NCBI GenBank assembly: GCA_016711875.1
Contig: JADJSD010000008.1
Coordinates: 82,995-146,994 of the forward strand
DNA from: Betaproteobacteria bacterium
GTDB lineage: Bacteria > Pseudomonadota > Gammaproteobacteria > Burkholderiales > Usitatibacteraceae
Direction of reading: 5' to 3'
DNA: 64,000 nucleotides
The notes beneath the pieces are model-generated. The model was not told the origin of the DNA. It saw nothing but the letters and a program-made list of their open reading frames with translations, and did not search any database. The position numbers were made by a program, and so were the translations under genes. Shown here in pieces: positions 41,717 to 50,040 of the stretch. The first letter of the stretch is position 1. Each line of letters starts with the position of its first letter.

Positions 41717-44260
41717 TCAGAGCGAGGCGATCAGCTTCTGCGCCTCGTCCTTCTGCGCCGCCGATCCTTCCTTCGCCACTTCCTGCAGGATCTCGCGCGC
41801 GCCGTCCTTGTCCCCGATCTCGAGGTAGGCCTTGGCGAGTTCGAGCTTGGTCGAGACGGCATCGCCGCCGGCTCCGTCGCCGGCATCGCCGAGGTCGAGG
41901 TCCGTCAGGCTGAGGGACGGGGCGGTCTGGTCCGCCGTGGTCTTGATGGTCTGGTCGAAGGCAAGCCCCAGGTCCAGGTCCGCGGCTGGCGCCGGCGCCT
42001 TGGCCTCCGAAGGCGTGGCGGGCAGGTCGAGGCTCGACAGGTCGAAGTCGAAGGACGGCTTCTCATCCTTGGCGGGCTCGCTGGACAGCGGCACATCGAT
42101 GTCGGCGGCCGGCGGTGCGAGGTCGAAGTCGAGTGCGGGGACTTCATTCGTGACCGGCAGGTCGTTTGCCGAGGGGGCCCGGGTGCCGAGGTCGAGATCG
42201 AAGCTCGCCATCTCGCCTGCGGCCGGCGCCGTGGCCGACACGCCTGGCGAGGAGTCCAGGTCGAAATCGAGATCCGGCTTGGCCACCGGGGCCGCCTCCG
42301 CGACCGCCTCCACAGGCGGAGCGCCGCCGTAGAGCGGGTTCGTCGGGTCGATTTGCGCCCCCATCGCCGCGGCCTTCTGCCAGACCGGGCTCGATTCGCC
42401 GGCGGCGCCGCGCAGCTCCTTGGCGACCGTCTCGAACGCGGTCGCGCTCTTGCGGGCGTGGTAGATCTCGAGGAGCTTCAGCGGGATCTCATGGCGACTC
42501 TTGTCGCGCGCCATGGCTTCCTTGAGGATCTCCTCGGCCTGGGCGTCGCGTCCGTAGGCGATGTAGACCTCGGCTTCGGCGACCGGATCGACCTCATCGG
42601 TGTCGATGGTGCCCGGGCCGGTCTTGTCGAAATCCGTGAGGAAGGAACTGTTCCCCGTATCCACCAGGCCGCCACCGGCCTTGCCACCCGTCGAGGTATT
42701 GGGCTTCAGGTCGGACGGGAAGGCGCTGGTGAGCGAACTGGTGGGGCCCGGATCGGACGTCTGCTTGCGGCGACGGGCAAGCATCACGCCTCCGAAGCCG
42801 AGCAAACCGACCACACCCGCGCCACCGACGATCAGGGGCAGGTTCTCCATGGCGGTTTCCACGAGCGTCGGCTCGGGCGGCGGCGGCGGTGGGGCAGCCT
42901 TCTTGGGCGGTGCCGGCTTGGGCTCGGCCGGCTTGGGCGGATCCACCGGCTTGGCCGAATCGGAAGGCTTGCCGGCATCGGCGACCGGCGGTTCGGCGGG
43001 CTTGGGCGCGTCGGCAGGCTTGGCGGCTTCGGCGGGTTTCGGCGCCTCGACCTTGGCCGGCTCGGCGGGCTTGGCGGCGGCGACTTTCGTGTCCGGCACC
43101 TTCGCCGGCTCCGTGGGCTTCGCGGGAGCGCCGCCCTTCAGGTCGAGCAGGCGTTGCATGTCCTTGATCTGCTTCTCGAGATCGGTCACGCGGGACTGGG
43201 CTTCCTTGAGGGCCTTGTCCTTGGCGATGACCTCTTCCTGAAGCGCATTCGCCTTGTCCTGGGCGCCGCCCTTGCCGCCGGCCGCAGCCTTGCCGCCTTC
43301 GGTCTTGGAAAGCTTGAGCGTGTCCTTGGATTCGGCTGCCGGCGGCGCCGGGGGCGCAACGGCCGCCGAAGCCACCTTGCCGCCGCCGGCATTGGGAGCA
43401 TCCGATTTCGCCGGCGCTGCGGAAACCGCTCCGGCGAGCCCTTCGCGGTAGGCCTTCCAGTTGGCCACGTGGGCCTTCACTTCCTGGTTGGCGTCCTTTC
43501 CGGAGATCTTGCCCACTTCCTCGGCGGAGGGAATGCGCAGGATCTGCCCGGCCTTCAGGCGGTTCATGTTGTTGTCGACGAACGCGGACTTGTTCTCGCG
43601 ATAGAGCGCCGAGAGCATCTGTTCCAGGCTGACTTCGGCCGGCTTCACGGTACCGGCGATCTTGCTCAGCGTGTCGCCCTTCTCGACCTTTCGACTGTCC
43701 TTGTCCGCCTCCGACTTCGGCGCGGCCATCTCGGCCTTCGCGGAGGGTGTTCCGGTGACGGCGGGGGTCGTCGCGGCGGGCGGCGACGGGGGTGCCGATG
43801 CAACGGGAGCGGCGGGCGTCGCCGCAGGGCGTGCGGGCGTCGCGGCTGCGCGGGCATCGTTGAAGCCCGGCGGATCGAGCAGGATCGGGTACTCGCGCTG
43901 CAGTCGCCCGCTCGGCCAGGTCACCTCGATGAGCACGTCCAGGAACGGCTCGTTGATCGGCGCGATGCTCGTGACCTTCACGTAGGGCTGGCCACCGGCG
44001 CGCTTCTCGACCGAGAACCGCAGCAGGCGAAGTGCCGACGTGTATTCGATCTTGGCGTCGCGATAGGCCTCGGGAGAGGCCACGCGGGCGCTGAGCACCT
44101 CGAATTCGCCCGGCTGGAGCGACAGCAGCTCGATTTCAGCCGCCAGTACCTGACCCAGCGCCGAGTTCACCGAAAGCCGGCCGAGTCCGGCCGCCTGGGC
44201 CGCGATGGATGCGCCGAGGAGCAGCGCGATGGCCACTCCCGTTCTCATTTTCCCCAGCAT
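41717..44260 (-). CDS. fimV: FimV family pilus-assembly / polar hub protein
   Basis: FimV is a large inner-membrane protein organising the cell pole and type IV pili or twitching. The 847-residue precursor shows a signal peptide (AIALLLGASIAAQAAG, residues 10-25), the FimV N-domain (LGRLSVNSALGQVLAAEIEL), LysM at 191-243, a coiled coil at about 336-373, a Pro/Ala/Lys-rich stretch at 378-463, one transmembrane helix at about 474-495 (LPLIVGGAGVVGLLGFGGVML), and an acidic cytosolic part ending in the TPR-like FimV C-terminus (GAREILQEVAKEG). ATG 44260 has GAGAGGG upstream; a longer frame to 44365 overlaps its promoter. Located between asd and truA as in other Betaproteobacteria. Confidence 0.93.
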   Translation of the reverse strand: MLGKMRTGVAIALLLGASIAAQAAGLGRLSVNSALGQVLAAEIELLSLQPGEFEVLSARVASPEAYRDAKIEYTSALRLLRFSVEKRAGGQPYVKVTSIAPINEPFLDVLIEVTWPSGRLQREYPILLDPPGFNDARAAATPARPAATPAAPVASAPPSPPAATTPAVTGTPSAKAEMAAPKSEADKDSRKVEKGDTLSKIAGTVKPAEVSLEQMLSALYRENKSAFVDNNMNRLKAGQILRIPSAEEVGKISGKDANQEVKAHVANWKAYREGLAGAVSAAPAKSDAPNAGGGKVASAAVAPPAPPAAESKDTLKLSKTEGGKAAAGGKGGAQDKANALQEEVIAKDKALKEAQSRVTDLEKQIKDMQRLLDLKGGAPAKPTEPAKVPDTKVAAAKPAEPAKVEAPKPAEAAKPADAPKPAEPPVADAGKPSDSAKPVDPPKPAEPKPAPPKKAAPPPPPPEPTLVETAMENLPLIVGGAGVVGLLGFGGVMLARRRKQTSDPGPTSSLTSAFPSDLKPNTSTGGKAGGGLVDTGNSSFLTDFDKTGPGTIDTDEVDPVAEAEVYIAYGRDAQAEEILKEAMARDKSRHEIPLKLLEIYHARKSATAFETVAKELRGAAGESSPVWQKAAAMGAQIDPTNPLYGGAPPVEAVAEAAPVAKPDLDFDLDSSPGVSATAPAAGEMASFDLDLGTRAPSANDLPVTNEVPALDFDLAPPAADIDVPLSSEPAKDEKPSFDFDLSSLDLPATPSEAKAPAPAADLDLGLAFDQTIKTTADQTAPSLSLTDLDLGDAGDGAGGDAVSTKLELAKAYLEIGDKDGAREILQEVAKEGSAAQKDEAQKLIASL

Positions 44261-44344
44261 TGTGTGCCCTCTCCCACCCCGGGAATCCGTGGAAATCGTC
44301 GAATTTTCAACGACTTGCTGTTTCAATCTCACCCGGATCACAAC

Positions 44345-44372
44345 ATTATCGCTTAAGTGAAGCATTTTTCAA
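44345..44372 (-). promoter_or_regulatory. Sigma-70 promoter of fimV
   Basis: TTGAAA (44372-44367), a 16-base spacer, and GATAAT (44350-44345) on the minus strand form a near-consensus promoter. Transcription would start near 44338, leaving a 5' leader of about 78 bases before the fimV ATG. The AT-rich block stands out against the surroundings. Confidence 0.7.
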
Positions 44373-44420
44373 CTACTTTTTCCCCGAGACCCGGCGGGCG
44401 TCTGGCGGTCCGGCGCTCCC

Positions 44421-45551
44421 TCAGAGCCCCCTCGCCAGGATGATCCGGAGCATGCGGCGCAGCGGTTCGGCCGCGCCCCAGAGAAGCTGGTCGCCCACGG
44501 TAAAGGCACCGAGATACTGCGGCCCCATGGACAGTTTGCGCAGCCGGCCGATGGGGACGTCCAGCGTGCCCGTGACCGCCGTCGGGGTGAGGCGAGAGAG
44601 CGTGTCGCCCTTGTTGTTGGGAACCACGCGCACCCAGTCGTTGGCCCCGGCAAGGATCGACTCGATCTCCCCCAACGGGAGGTCGCGCCTCAGCTTCATC
44701 GTGAGGCCCTGGCTGTGGCACCGCATGGCGCCCACGCGCACGCAGATGCCGTCGACCGGGATGTGCACGTCCATCGCCTTGCCGAGGATCTTGTTGGTCT
44801 CCGCCTGGCCCTTCCATTCCTCGCGGCTCTGGCCGTTGCCCAGGTCCGTGTCGATCCAGGGCAGCAGGCTCCCCGCGAGCGGCACGCCGAAGTGCGTAGT
44901 CGGGAATGCATCGTCGCGCAGCGTTCCGGCCACCTCGCGGTCGATGTCGAGGATGGCCGAGGCGGGGTCGTCCAGCAGCGACTTCGCGGCAAGGTGCACC
45001 TCGCCCATCTGCTGCAGAAGTTCACGCATGTTCTGCGCGCCGGCGCCGGAGGCAGCCTGGTAGGTCATGGCGGTGATCCATTCGACGAGGTCCGCCTTCA
45101 GCAGGCCATCGATCGCCATCATCATCAGGCTCACCGTGCAATTGCCCCCGATGTAGTCGCGAACGCCGGCCCCGAGGGCCGCGTCGATGACCGGCCGGTT
45201 CACCGGGTCGAGGATGATGACGGCGCCCTCCTGCATGCGCAATGCGGACGCCGCGTCGATCCAGTACCCCTTCCACCCGGCTGCACGCAGTTTCGGGTGC
45301 ACCGCCTTGGTGTAGTCCCCGCCCTGGCAGGTGATGAGGATGGGCAGCTTCGCGAGTTCGGCGATGTCGTTCGCGTCGAGCAGGGTACCCGTCGGTCTCC
45401 CGATGTCCGGCCCCTCGCCGCCCTTGGCGGAAGTGGAGAAGAACACCGGGTCGATGAGTTCGAAGTCGCCCTCGGCGCGCATCCGCTCCATCAGCACGGA
45501 GCCCACCATGCCGCGCCACCCGATGATGCCTGCCTGGATCCTCGTCGTCAT
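44421..45551 (-). CDS. asd: Aspartate-semialdehyde dehydrogenase
   Basis: Asd reduces aspartyl phosphate to the semialdehyde on the way to lysine, threonine, methionine and diaminopimelate. Motifs: IIGWRGMVGSVLMERM (NADP loop), the nucleophile Cys in YIGGNCTVSLMMMA, and MRCHSQGLTMKLRRD with the catalytic His. It belongs to the Gram-negative long form at 376 residues. The ATG at 45551 gives MTTRIQAGIIGWRG; the open frame extends to 45680 without support. It is 83 bp downstream of leuB and upstream of the fimV promoter. Confidence 0.95.
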   Translation of the reverse strand: MTTRIQAGIIGWRGMVGSVLMERMRAEGDFELIDPVFFSTSAKGGEGPDIGRPTGTLLDANDIAELAKLPILITCQGGDYTKAVHPKLRAAGWKGYWIDAASALRMQEGAVIILDPVNRPVIDAALGAGVRDYIGGNCTVSLMMMAIDGLLKADLVEWITAMTYQAASGAGAQNMRELLQQMGEVHLAAKSLLDDPASAILDIDREVAGTLRDDAFPTTHFGVPLAGSLLPWIDTDLGNGQSREEWKGQAETNKILGKAMDVHIPVDGICVRVGAMRCHSQGLTMKLRRDLPLGEIESILAGANDWVRVVPNNKGDTLSRLTPTAVTGTLDVPIGRLRKLSMGPQYLGAFTVGDQLLWGAAEPLRRMLRIILARGL

Positions 45552-45634
45552 TGCCGTTCTCGTCTGCTTTTCTCGGGGCTGTTGTCGGGAGCCGGAGGCG
45601 GGTCGCCTCCGAGGACCCGCCTTGCTGTCGAAAT

Positions 45635-46696
45635 CTAGAGCGCCTTGATCACCGCGGCGCCCATGTCGGCGGTCGAGCACGTCTTCTCGCCGGCCACGGC
45701 GATGTCGGCGGTGCGCAGGCCCGAGGCGAGCGCCTTGCGCACGGCGCCCTCGATTCTCGCGGCGATGTCGGCACGGCCGAACGTGTACTTGAACATCATC
45801 GCGAGCGAGAGGATCTGCGCCAGCGGGTTGGCGATGCCCTTGCCCGTGATGTCCGGGGCGGAGCCGTGGATCGGCTCGTAGAGACCCTTGCCGTCCGCGT
45901 CGAGCGAGGCCGAGGGCAGCATCCCGATGGAGCCGGTGAGCATCGAGGCCTCGTCGGAGAGGATGTCACCGAAGATGTTGCCTGTGACCACGACGTCGAA
46001 CTGCCGGGGGTTCCTGACGAGCTGCATCGCGCAGTTGTCGACCAGCATGTGCGAGAGCGACACGTCCGGGTACTCCGGAGCCATCTCGTCCGCGATGTCG
46101 CGCCAGAGTTGCGTGGTCTCGAGCACGTTCATCTTGTCCACGGAACAAAGGCGCTTGCCGCGCTGGCGCGCGGTGCGAAAGCCGATGTGCAGGATGCGCC
46201 GGATCTCGGCCTCGGTGTAGCGCATCGTGTTGAAGCCCATGCGCGAGCCCTTCTCGCCCGTGATGCCGCGAGGCTCGCCGAAGTAGATGTCGCCCGTGAG
46301 CTCGCGCACGATCATGATGTCCAGGCCGGAGACGACCTCGGGCTTGAGCGTGGATGCGCCCGCCAGTTCCGGGAACACTGTGGCCGGGCGCAGGTTCGCG
46401 AAGAAGTCGCACTCCTTGCGAAGGCCCAGGATTGCCTTCTCCGGGCGCTTGTCCCGCGGCAGCGCGTCGTACTTCGGACCGCCGACGGCGCCGAACAGCA
46501 CGGCGTCCGCCGCTTTCGCCAGGGCGAGCGTCGCCGCCGGCAGCGGGTCGCCCGCGACATCGTAGGCGGCGCCGCCGATGGGCGCCTCCTCCGTTTCGAC
46601 CTTGAGGCCTTCACCGCGCAAGACCTCCAGCACGCGCACGGCCTCGCGCAGGATCTCCGGGCCGATGCCGTCGCCGGCGAGCAGGGCGATCTTCAT
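45635..46696 (-). CDS. leuB: 3-isopropylmalate dehydrogenase
   Basis: LeuB oxidatively decarboxylates 3-isopropylmalate in leucine synthesis. The protein (353 residues) starts MKIALLAGDGIGPEI and contains FGAVGGPKYD, RELTGDIYFGEPRG, VDKMNVLETTQLWR, GNIFGDILSDEASMLTGS and EPIHGSAPDITGKG, all diagnostic of the beta-decarboxylating dehydrogenases, with leucine-type signatures. It is 7 bp after leuD on the minus strand. Confidence 0.96.
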   Translation of the reverse strand: MKIALLAGDGIGPEILREAVRVLEVLRGEGLKVETEEAPIGGAAYDVAGDPLPAATLALAKAADAVLFGAVGGPKYDALPRDKRPEKAILGLRKECDFFANLRPATVFPELAGASTLKPEVVSGLDIMIVRELTGDIYFGEPRGITGEKGSRMGFNTMRYTEAEIRRILHIGFRTARQRGKRLCSVDKMNVLETTQLWRDIADEMAPEYPDVSLSHMLVDNCAMQLVRNPRQFDVVVTGNIFGDILSDEASMLTGSIGMLPSASLDADGKGLYEPIHGSAPDITGKGIANPLAQILSLAMMFKYTFGRADIAARIEGAVRKALASGLRTADIAVAGEKTCSTADMGAAVIKAL

Positions 46697-46703
46697 GCGC
46701 GCC

Positions 46704-47342
46704 TCACGAGAAGATCCAAGGCTCGGCCGCGCGACGCCTTTCCTCGTACGCCCGGATGGCGTCCTGACGGCGAAGCGTGAGACCGATGTCGTCCCAGCCG
46801 TTCACCAGGCACTCCTTGCGGAAGGGCTCGACGTCGAAGCGCATCACCTGCCCCGAGGGCGTGGTCACCGTCTGCGCCGGCAAGTCGATCGCGAGGCGAT
46901 ATCCCATGTGCGCCGCCACCTCCTGGAAGAGGTGGTCGAGGTGGAAATCCGGCAGCACGATCGGAAGCAGCCCGTTCTTGAAGCAGTTGTTGAAGAAGAT
47001 GTCTGCGTACGAAGGCGCGATGATCGCGCGGAAGCCGAACTGCTGGAGGGCCCAGGGCGCGTGCTCGCGCGAGGAGCCGCAGCCGAAGTTCTTGCGCGCC
47101 AGGAGGACGGAGGCTTCCCGGTAACGCGGCTGGTTCAGCACGAAATCCGGATTGGGCTTACGCGTGGCCGGGTCCATGCCGGGCTCGCCGGTGTCGAGAT
47201 AGCGCCACGCGTCGAACAGGTTGGGGCCGAATCCCGAGCGGTGGATCGACTTGAGGAACTGCTTGGGGATGATCGCGTCCGTGTCGACGTTCTCGCGGTC
47301 GAGCGGCGCGACGATCCCGGCGTGCTGGGTGAACTTGTCCAT
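46704..47342 (-). CDS. leuD: 3-isopropylmalate dehydratase small subunit
   Basis: LeuD is the swivel domain of isopropylmalate isomerase. The 212-residue protein begins MDKFTQHAGIVAPLDRENVDTDAIIPKQF-type sequence (DRENVDTDAIIPKQFLKS) and includes LLARKNFGCGSSREHAPWAL with the substrate-binding GCGSSREHA. It lies 10 bp after leuC. In many relatives a small entericidin-like gene lies between leuC and leuD; none fits here. Confidence 0.96.
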   Translation of the reverse strand: MDKFTQHAGIVAPLDRENVDTDAIIPKQFLKSIHRSGFGPNLFDAWRYLDTGEPGMDPATRKPNPDFVLNQPRYREASVLLARKNFGCGSSREHAPWALQQFGFRAIIAPSYADIFFNNCFKNGLLPIVLPDFHLDHLFQEVAAHMGYRLAIDLPAQTVTTPSGQVMRFDVEPFRKECLVNGWDDIGLTLRRQDAIRAYEERRRAAEPWIFS

Positions 47343-47352
47343 GGGGTCGTCT

Positions 47353-48762
47353 TCAGGAAAGGGTGCGGACGTCGACGAAGTGACCGGCCAGCGCCGCCGC
47401 GGCCGCCATTGCCGGGCTCACGAGGTGGGTGCGTCCGCCGGCGCCCTGCCGGCCTTCGAAATTGCGGTTGGACGTGGATGCGCAGCGATCGCCCGGCGAA
47501 AGGCGATCGTCGTTCATCCCCAGGCACATGGAGCAACCGGGCTCGCGCCACTCGAATCCGGCATCGCGGAAGACGCGATCGAGCCCTTCCTTCTCAGCCT
47601 GCTGCTTCACCAGGCCCGACCCCGGCACCACCATCGCGAGCTTCACGCGGCTCGAGACGCGGCGCCCCTTCACGACGGCGGCCGCCGCGCGCAGGTCTTC
47701 GATGCGCGAATTCGTGCACGAGCCGATGAACACCTTGTCGATCGCGATGTCCGTGATGGGCGTGCGCGGGTCGAGGCCCATGTAGACCAGCGCGCGTTCG
47801 ATGGCCTCCCGCTTCACCGGATCCTTCTCGTCGGACGGATCGGGAACGCGACCGTCGACAGGCACGACCATTTCCGGAGACGTGCCCCACGTCACCTGCG
47901 GGCGGATCGTGGCCGCGTCGATCTCCACCTCGCGGTCGAAATGCGCCCCTTCATCCGAGACGAGCGTGCGCCAGTAGGCGACGGCCCGGTCGAACGCCTC
48001 GCCCTGCGGGGCGAAGGGCCGCCCGCGCAGGTACTCGATCGTCTTCGCATCCACCGCGACCATGCCGGCGCGCGCGCCTGCTTCGATCGCCATGTTGCAC
48101 ACCGTCATGCGGCCTTCCATCGAGAGCGCGCGGATGGCCGAGCCGGCGAACTCGATCGCGAAGCCCGTGCCGCCGGCCGTGCCGATCCGCCCGATGATCG
48201 CGAGGACGATGTCCTTGGCCGTGACGCCCGCGGGCAGCGCGCCCTCGACGCGGATGCGCAGCGACTTCGACTTCTTGGCGAGCAGGCACTGCGTCGCGAG
48301 CACGTGCTCGACCTCGCTCGTGCCGATGCCGAAGGCGAGCGCCCCGAAGGCCCCGTGCGTGGCCGTGTGCGAGTCGCCGCAGACGACCGTCATTCCCGGC
48401 AGCGTCGCACCCAGTTCCGGCCCGATGACGTGCACGATGCCCTGGCGCGGGTGGCTCATGGGGTAGTAGACCGGCAGGCCCCACTTCACCGCGTTCCGGT
48501 CGAGCGTCTCCACCTGGATGCGCGCGATCGGGTCGGCGATGCCGTGCTCGAGCCCCTTCGTGGGCACGTTGTGGTCGGCCGTGGCCACCACCGAGCCGAT
48601 GCGCCAGGGCTTCCGCCCGGCGATCGCGAGTCCTTCGAATGCCTGCGGGCTCGTCACCTCGTGCAGCAGGTGGCGATCGATGTAGATGAGCGCCGTCCCG
48701 TCCGTTTCTTCGTGGACGTGGTGGGAACGCCAGAGCTTGTCGTAGAGCGTGAGTGCGGTCAT
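47353..48762 (-). CDS. leuC: 3-isopropylmalate dehydratase large subunit
   Basis: LeuC holds the [4Fe-4S] cluster of isopropylmalate isomerase. Cluster cysteines are visible in FIGSCTNSRIEDLRAAA and EPGCSMCLGMNDD; VCGDSHTATHGAFGALAFG and YIDRHLLHEVTSPQAFEGL are also typical. The length is 469 residues. It is the first gene of leuCDB-asd; a TATAAT box lies 31 bases upstream of its ATG. Confidence 0.96.
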   Translation of the reverse strand: MTALTLYDKLWRSHHVHEETDGTALIYIDRHLLHEVTSPQAFEGLAIAGRKPWRIGSVVATADHNVPTKGLEHGIADPIARIQVETLDRNAVKWGLPVYYPMSHPRQGIVHVIGPELGATLPGMTVVCGDSHTATHGAFGALAFGIGTSEVEHVLATQCLLAKKSKSLRIRVEGALPAGVTAKDIVLAIIGRIGTAGGTGFAIEFAGSAIRALSMEGRMTVCNMAIEAGARAGMVAVDAKTIEYLRGRPFAPQGEAFDRAVAYWRTLVSDEGAHFDREVEIDAATIRPQVTWGTSPEMVVPVDGRVPDPSDEKDPVKREAIERALVYMGLDPRTPITDIAIDKVFIGSCTNSRIEDLRAAAAVVKGRRVSSRVKLAMVVPGSGLVKQQAEKEGLDRVFRDAGFEWREPGCSMCLGMNDDRLSPGDRCASTSNRNFEGRQGAGGRTHLVSPAMAAAAALAGHFVDVRTLS

Positions 48763-48792
48763 GGTCCGGCACGGCGTGGGAGCGAGCCGGAA

Positions 48793-48798
48793 ATTATA
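48793..48798 (-). promoter_or_regulatory. -10 box of a probable leuC promoter
   Basis: A perfect TATAAT on the minus strand (48798-48793) stands in the 63-bp gap between aroC and leuC, 31 bases before the leuC ATG. No good -35 hexamer is seen at 16-18 bp (GCGGGC there), so activity would need an activator or extended contacts. Confidence 0.45.
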
Positions 48799-48825
48799 AC
48801 CCGCTGCAGGCCCGCGCCCGCCCCC

Positions 48826-49981
48826 TCAGGCTTCGTCGGGGTCCGGATCCAGCGTCGGCGGCACCGATCGGCGCGCCGAATCCGGCGCCTGCGCGGGGAT
48901 GCGCGGCGACGAGGTCGCCACGTCGGCGTTCTGCGCGCGGTGGCGCAGGGCGTGATCGGCGAGGACCAGGGCGAGGAACGCCTCCGCGATGGGCGTTGCC
49001 CGGATGCCCACGCAGGGATCGTGGCGCCCGTGCGTCTCGATGGTGGCGGGCTGCCCGGTCACGTCGACCGTCTGTCGCGTGAGGCGAATGCTCGACGTGG
49101 GCTTGATCGCGATCGACACCACCACGTCCTGTCCGGTGGAGATGCCGCCCAGGATGCCGCCCGCATGATTGGACAGGAACCCTTCCGGCGTCATCTCGTC
49201 GGAATGCTCGGTGCCGAGCTGGCCGGCGCTGGCGAAACCCGCGCCGATCTCGACGCCCTTCACCGCGTTGATGCCCATCATGGCCTGCGCGATGTCGGCG
49301 TCGAGGCGGCCGTAGAGCGGCTCGCCCCATCCGGGGGGGACGCCCGTCGCGACGACGCGCAGCTTCGCCCCGCACGAATCGCCCGACTTTCTCAGCCGGT
49401 CCATGTAGGCCTCGAGCTCGGGAACGAGGCTCGCGTTGGCCGCGAAGAACGGGTTCTTCTCGACGGCGTCCCAGCTTTCGAATGCGATCTCCTGCGGGCC
49501 GAGCTGCGTGAGGTGGCCGCGAACCTCGATGCCGTGGCGCTCGCGGAGCCACTTCTTCGCGATGGCCCCGGCGGCGACGGCGGGCGCGGTGAGGCGCGCG
49601 GACGAGCGCCCGCCGCCGCGCGGGTCGCGGATGCCGTATTTCTGCAGGTAGGTGTAGTCCGCGTGGCCGGGCCGGAAGCTCGCCGGCGATCTTCGCGTAG
49701 TCCTTGCTGCGCTGGTCCTCGTTGCGGATGAGGAGCCCGATGGGCGTTCCGGTGGTCCGGCCTTCGAACACGCCCGACAGGATCTCGACCACATCGCCCT
49801 CGCGGCGCTGCGTCACGTGGCGCGAGGTGCCGGGTTTGCGGCGGTCGAGGTCCGGCTGGATGTCGGCTTCCGAGAGCGCCATTCCCGGCGGGCAGCCGTC
49901 GACGACGCAGCCGATGGCCGGGCCGTGCGACTCGCCGAACGTGGTGACGGTGAAGAGGGTGCCGAGGGTGTTGCCGGACAT
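48826..49981 (-). pseudogene. aroC: Chorismate synthase, broken by a one-base insertion
   Basis: AroC forms chorismate, the precursor of all aromatic amino acids and folate, using reduced FMN. The N-terminal part (MSGNTLGTLFTVTTFGESHG, RRREGDVVEILSG-like QRREGDVVEILSGVFEGRTTG) is in one frame; after KIAG the frame shifts, and RPGHADYTYLQKYGIRDPRGGGRSSAR through GINAVKGVEIGAGF continues in another to 48826. At 49681 an extra base (GGCGAGCTTC instead of GGCAGCTTC) breaks it. Removing it gives a normal-looking AroC of 384 residues with a slightly long tail. Since the gene is normally essential and the trp genes nearby are intact, a sequencing error is more likely than a real pseudogene. Confidence 0.9.
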
Positions 49982-50040
49982 GATTCAGGCAGTATGGAGC
50001 GGATGCACCAAGCTTATCACGCACCCCCGCGCGCCCTCCC

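Noticed and set aside
41072..44356. A 1094-codon open frame on the plus strand opposite fimV and truA
   Set aside because: It is an antisense shadow: the GC-rich coding bias of fimV on the minus strand keeps this frame open. Its translation is a low-complexity Arg/Gly/Leu mix with no family features.
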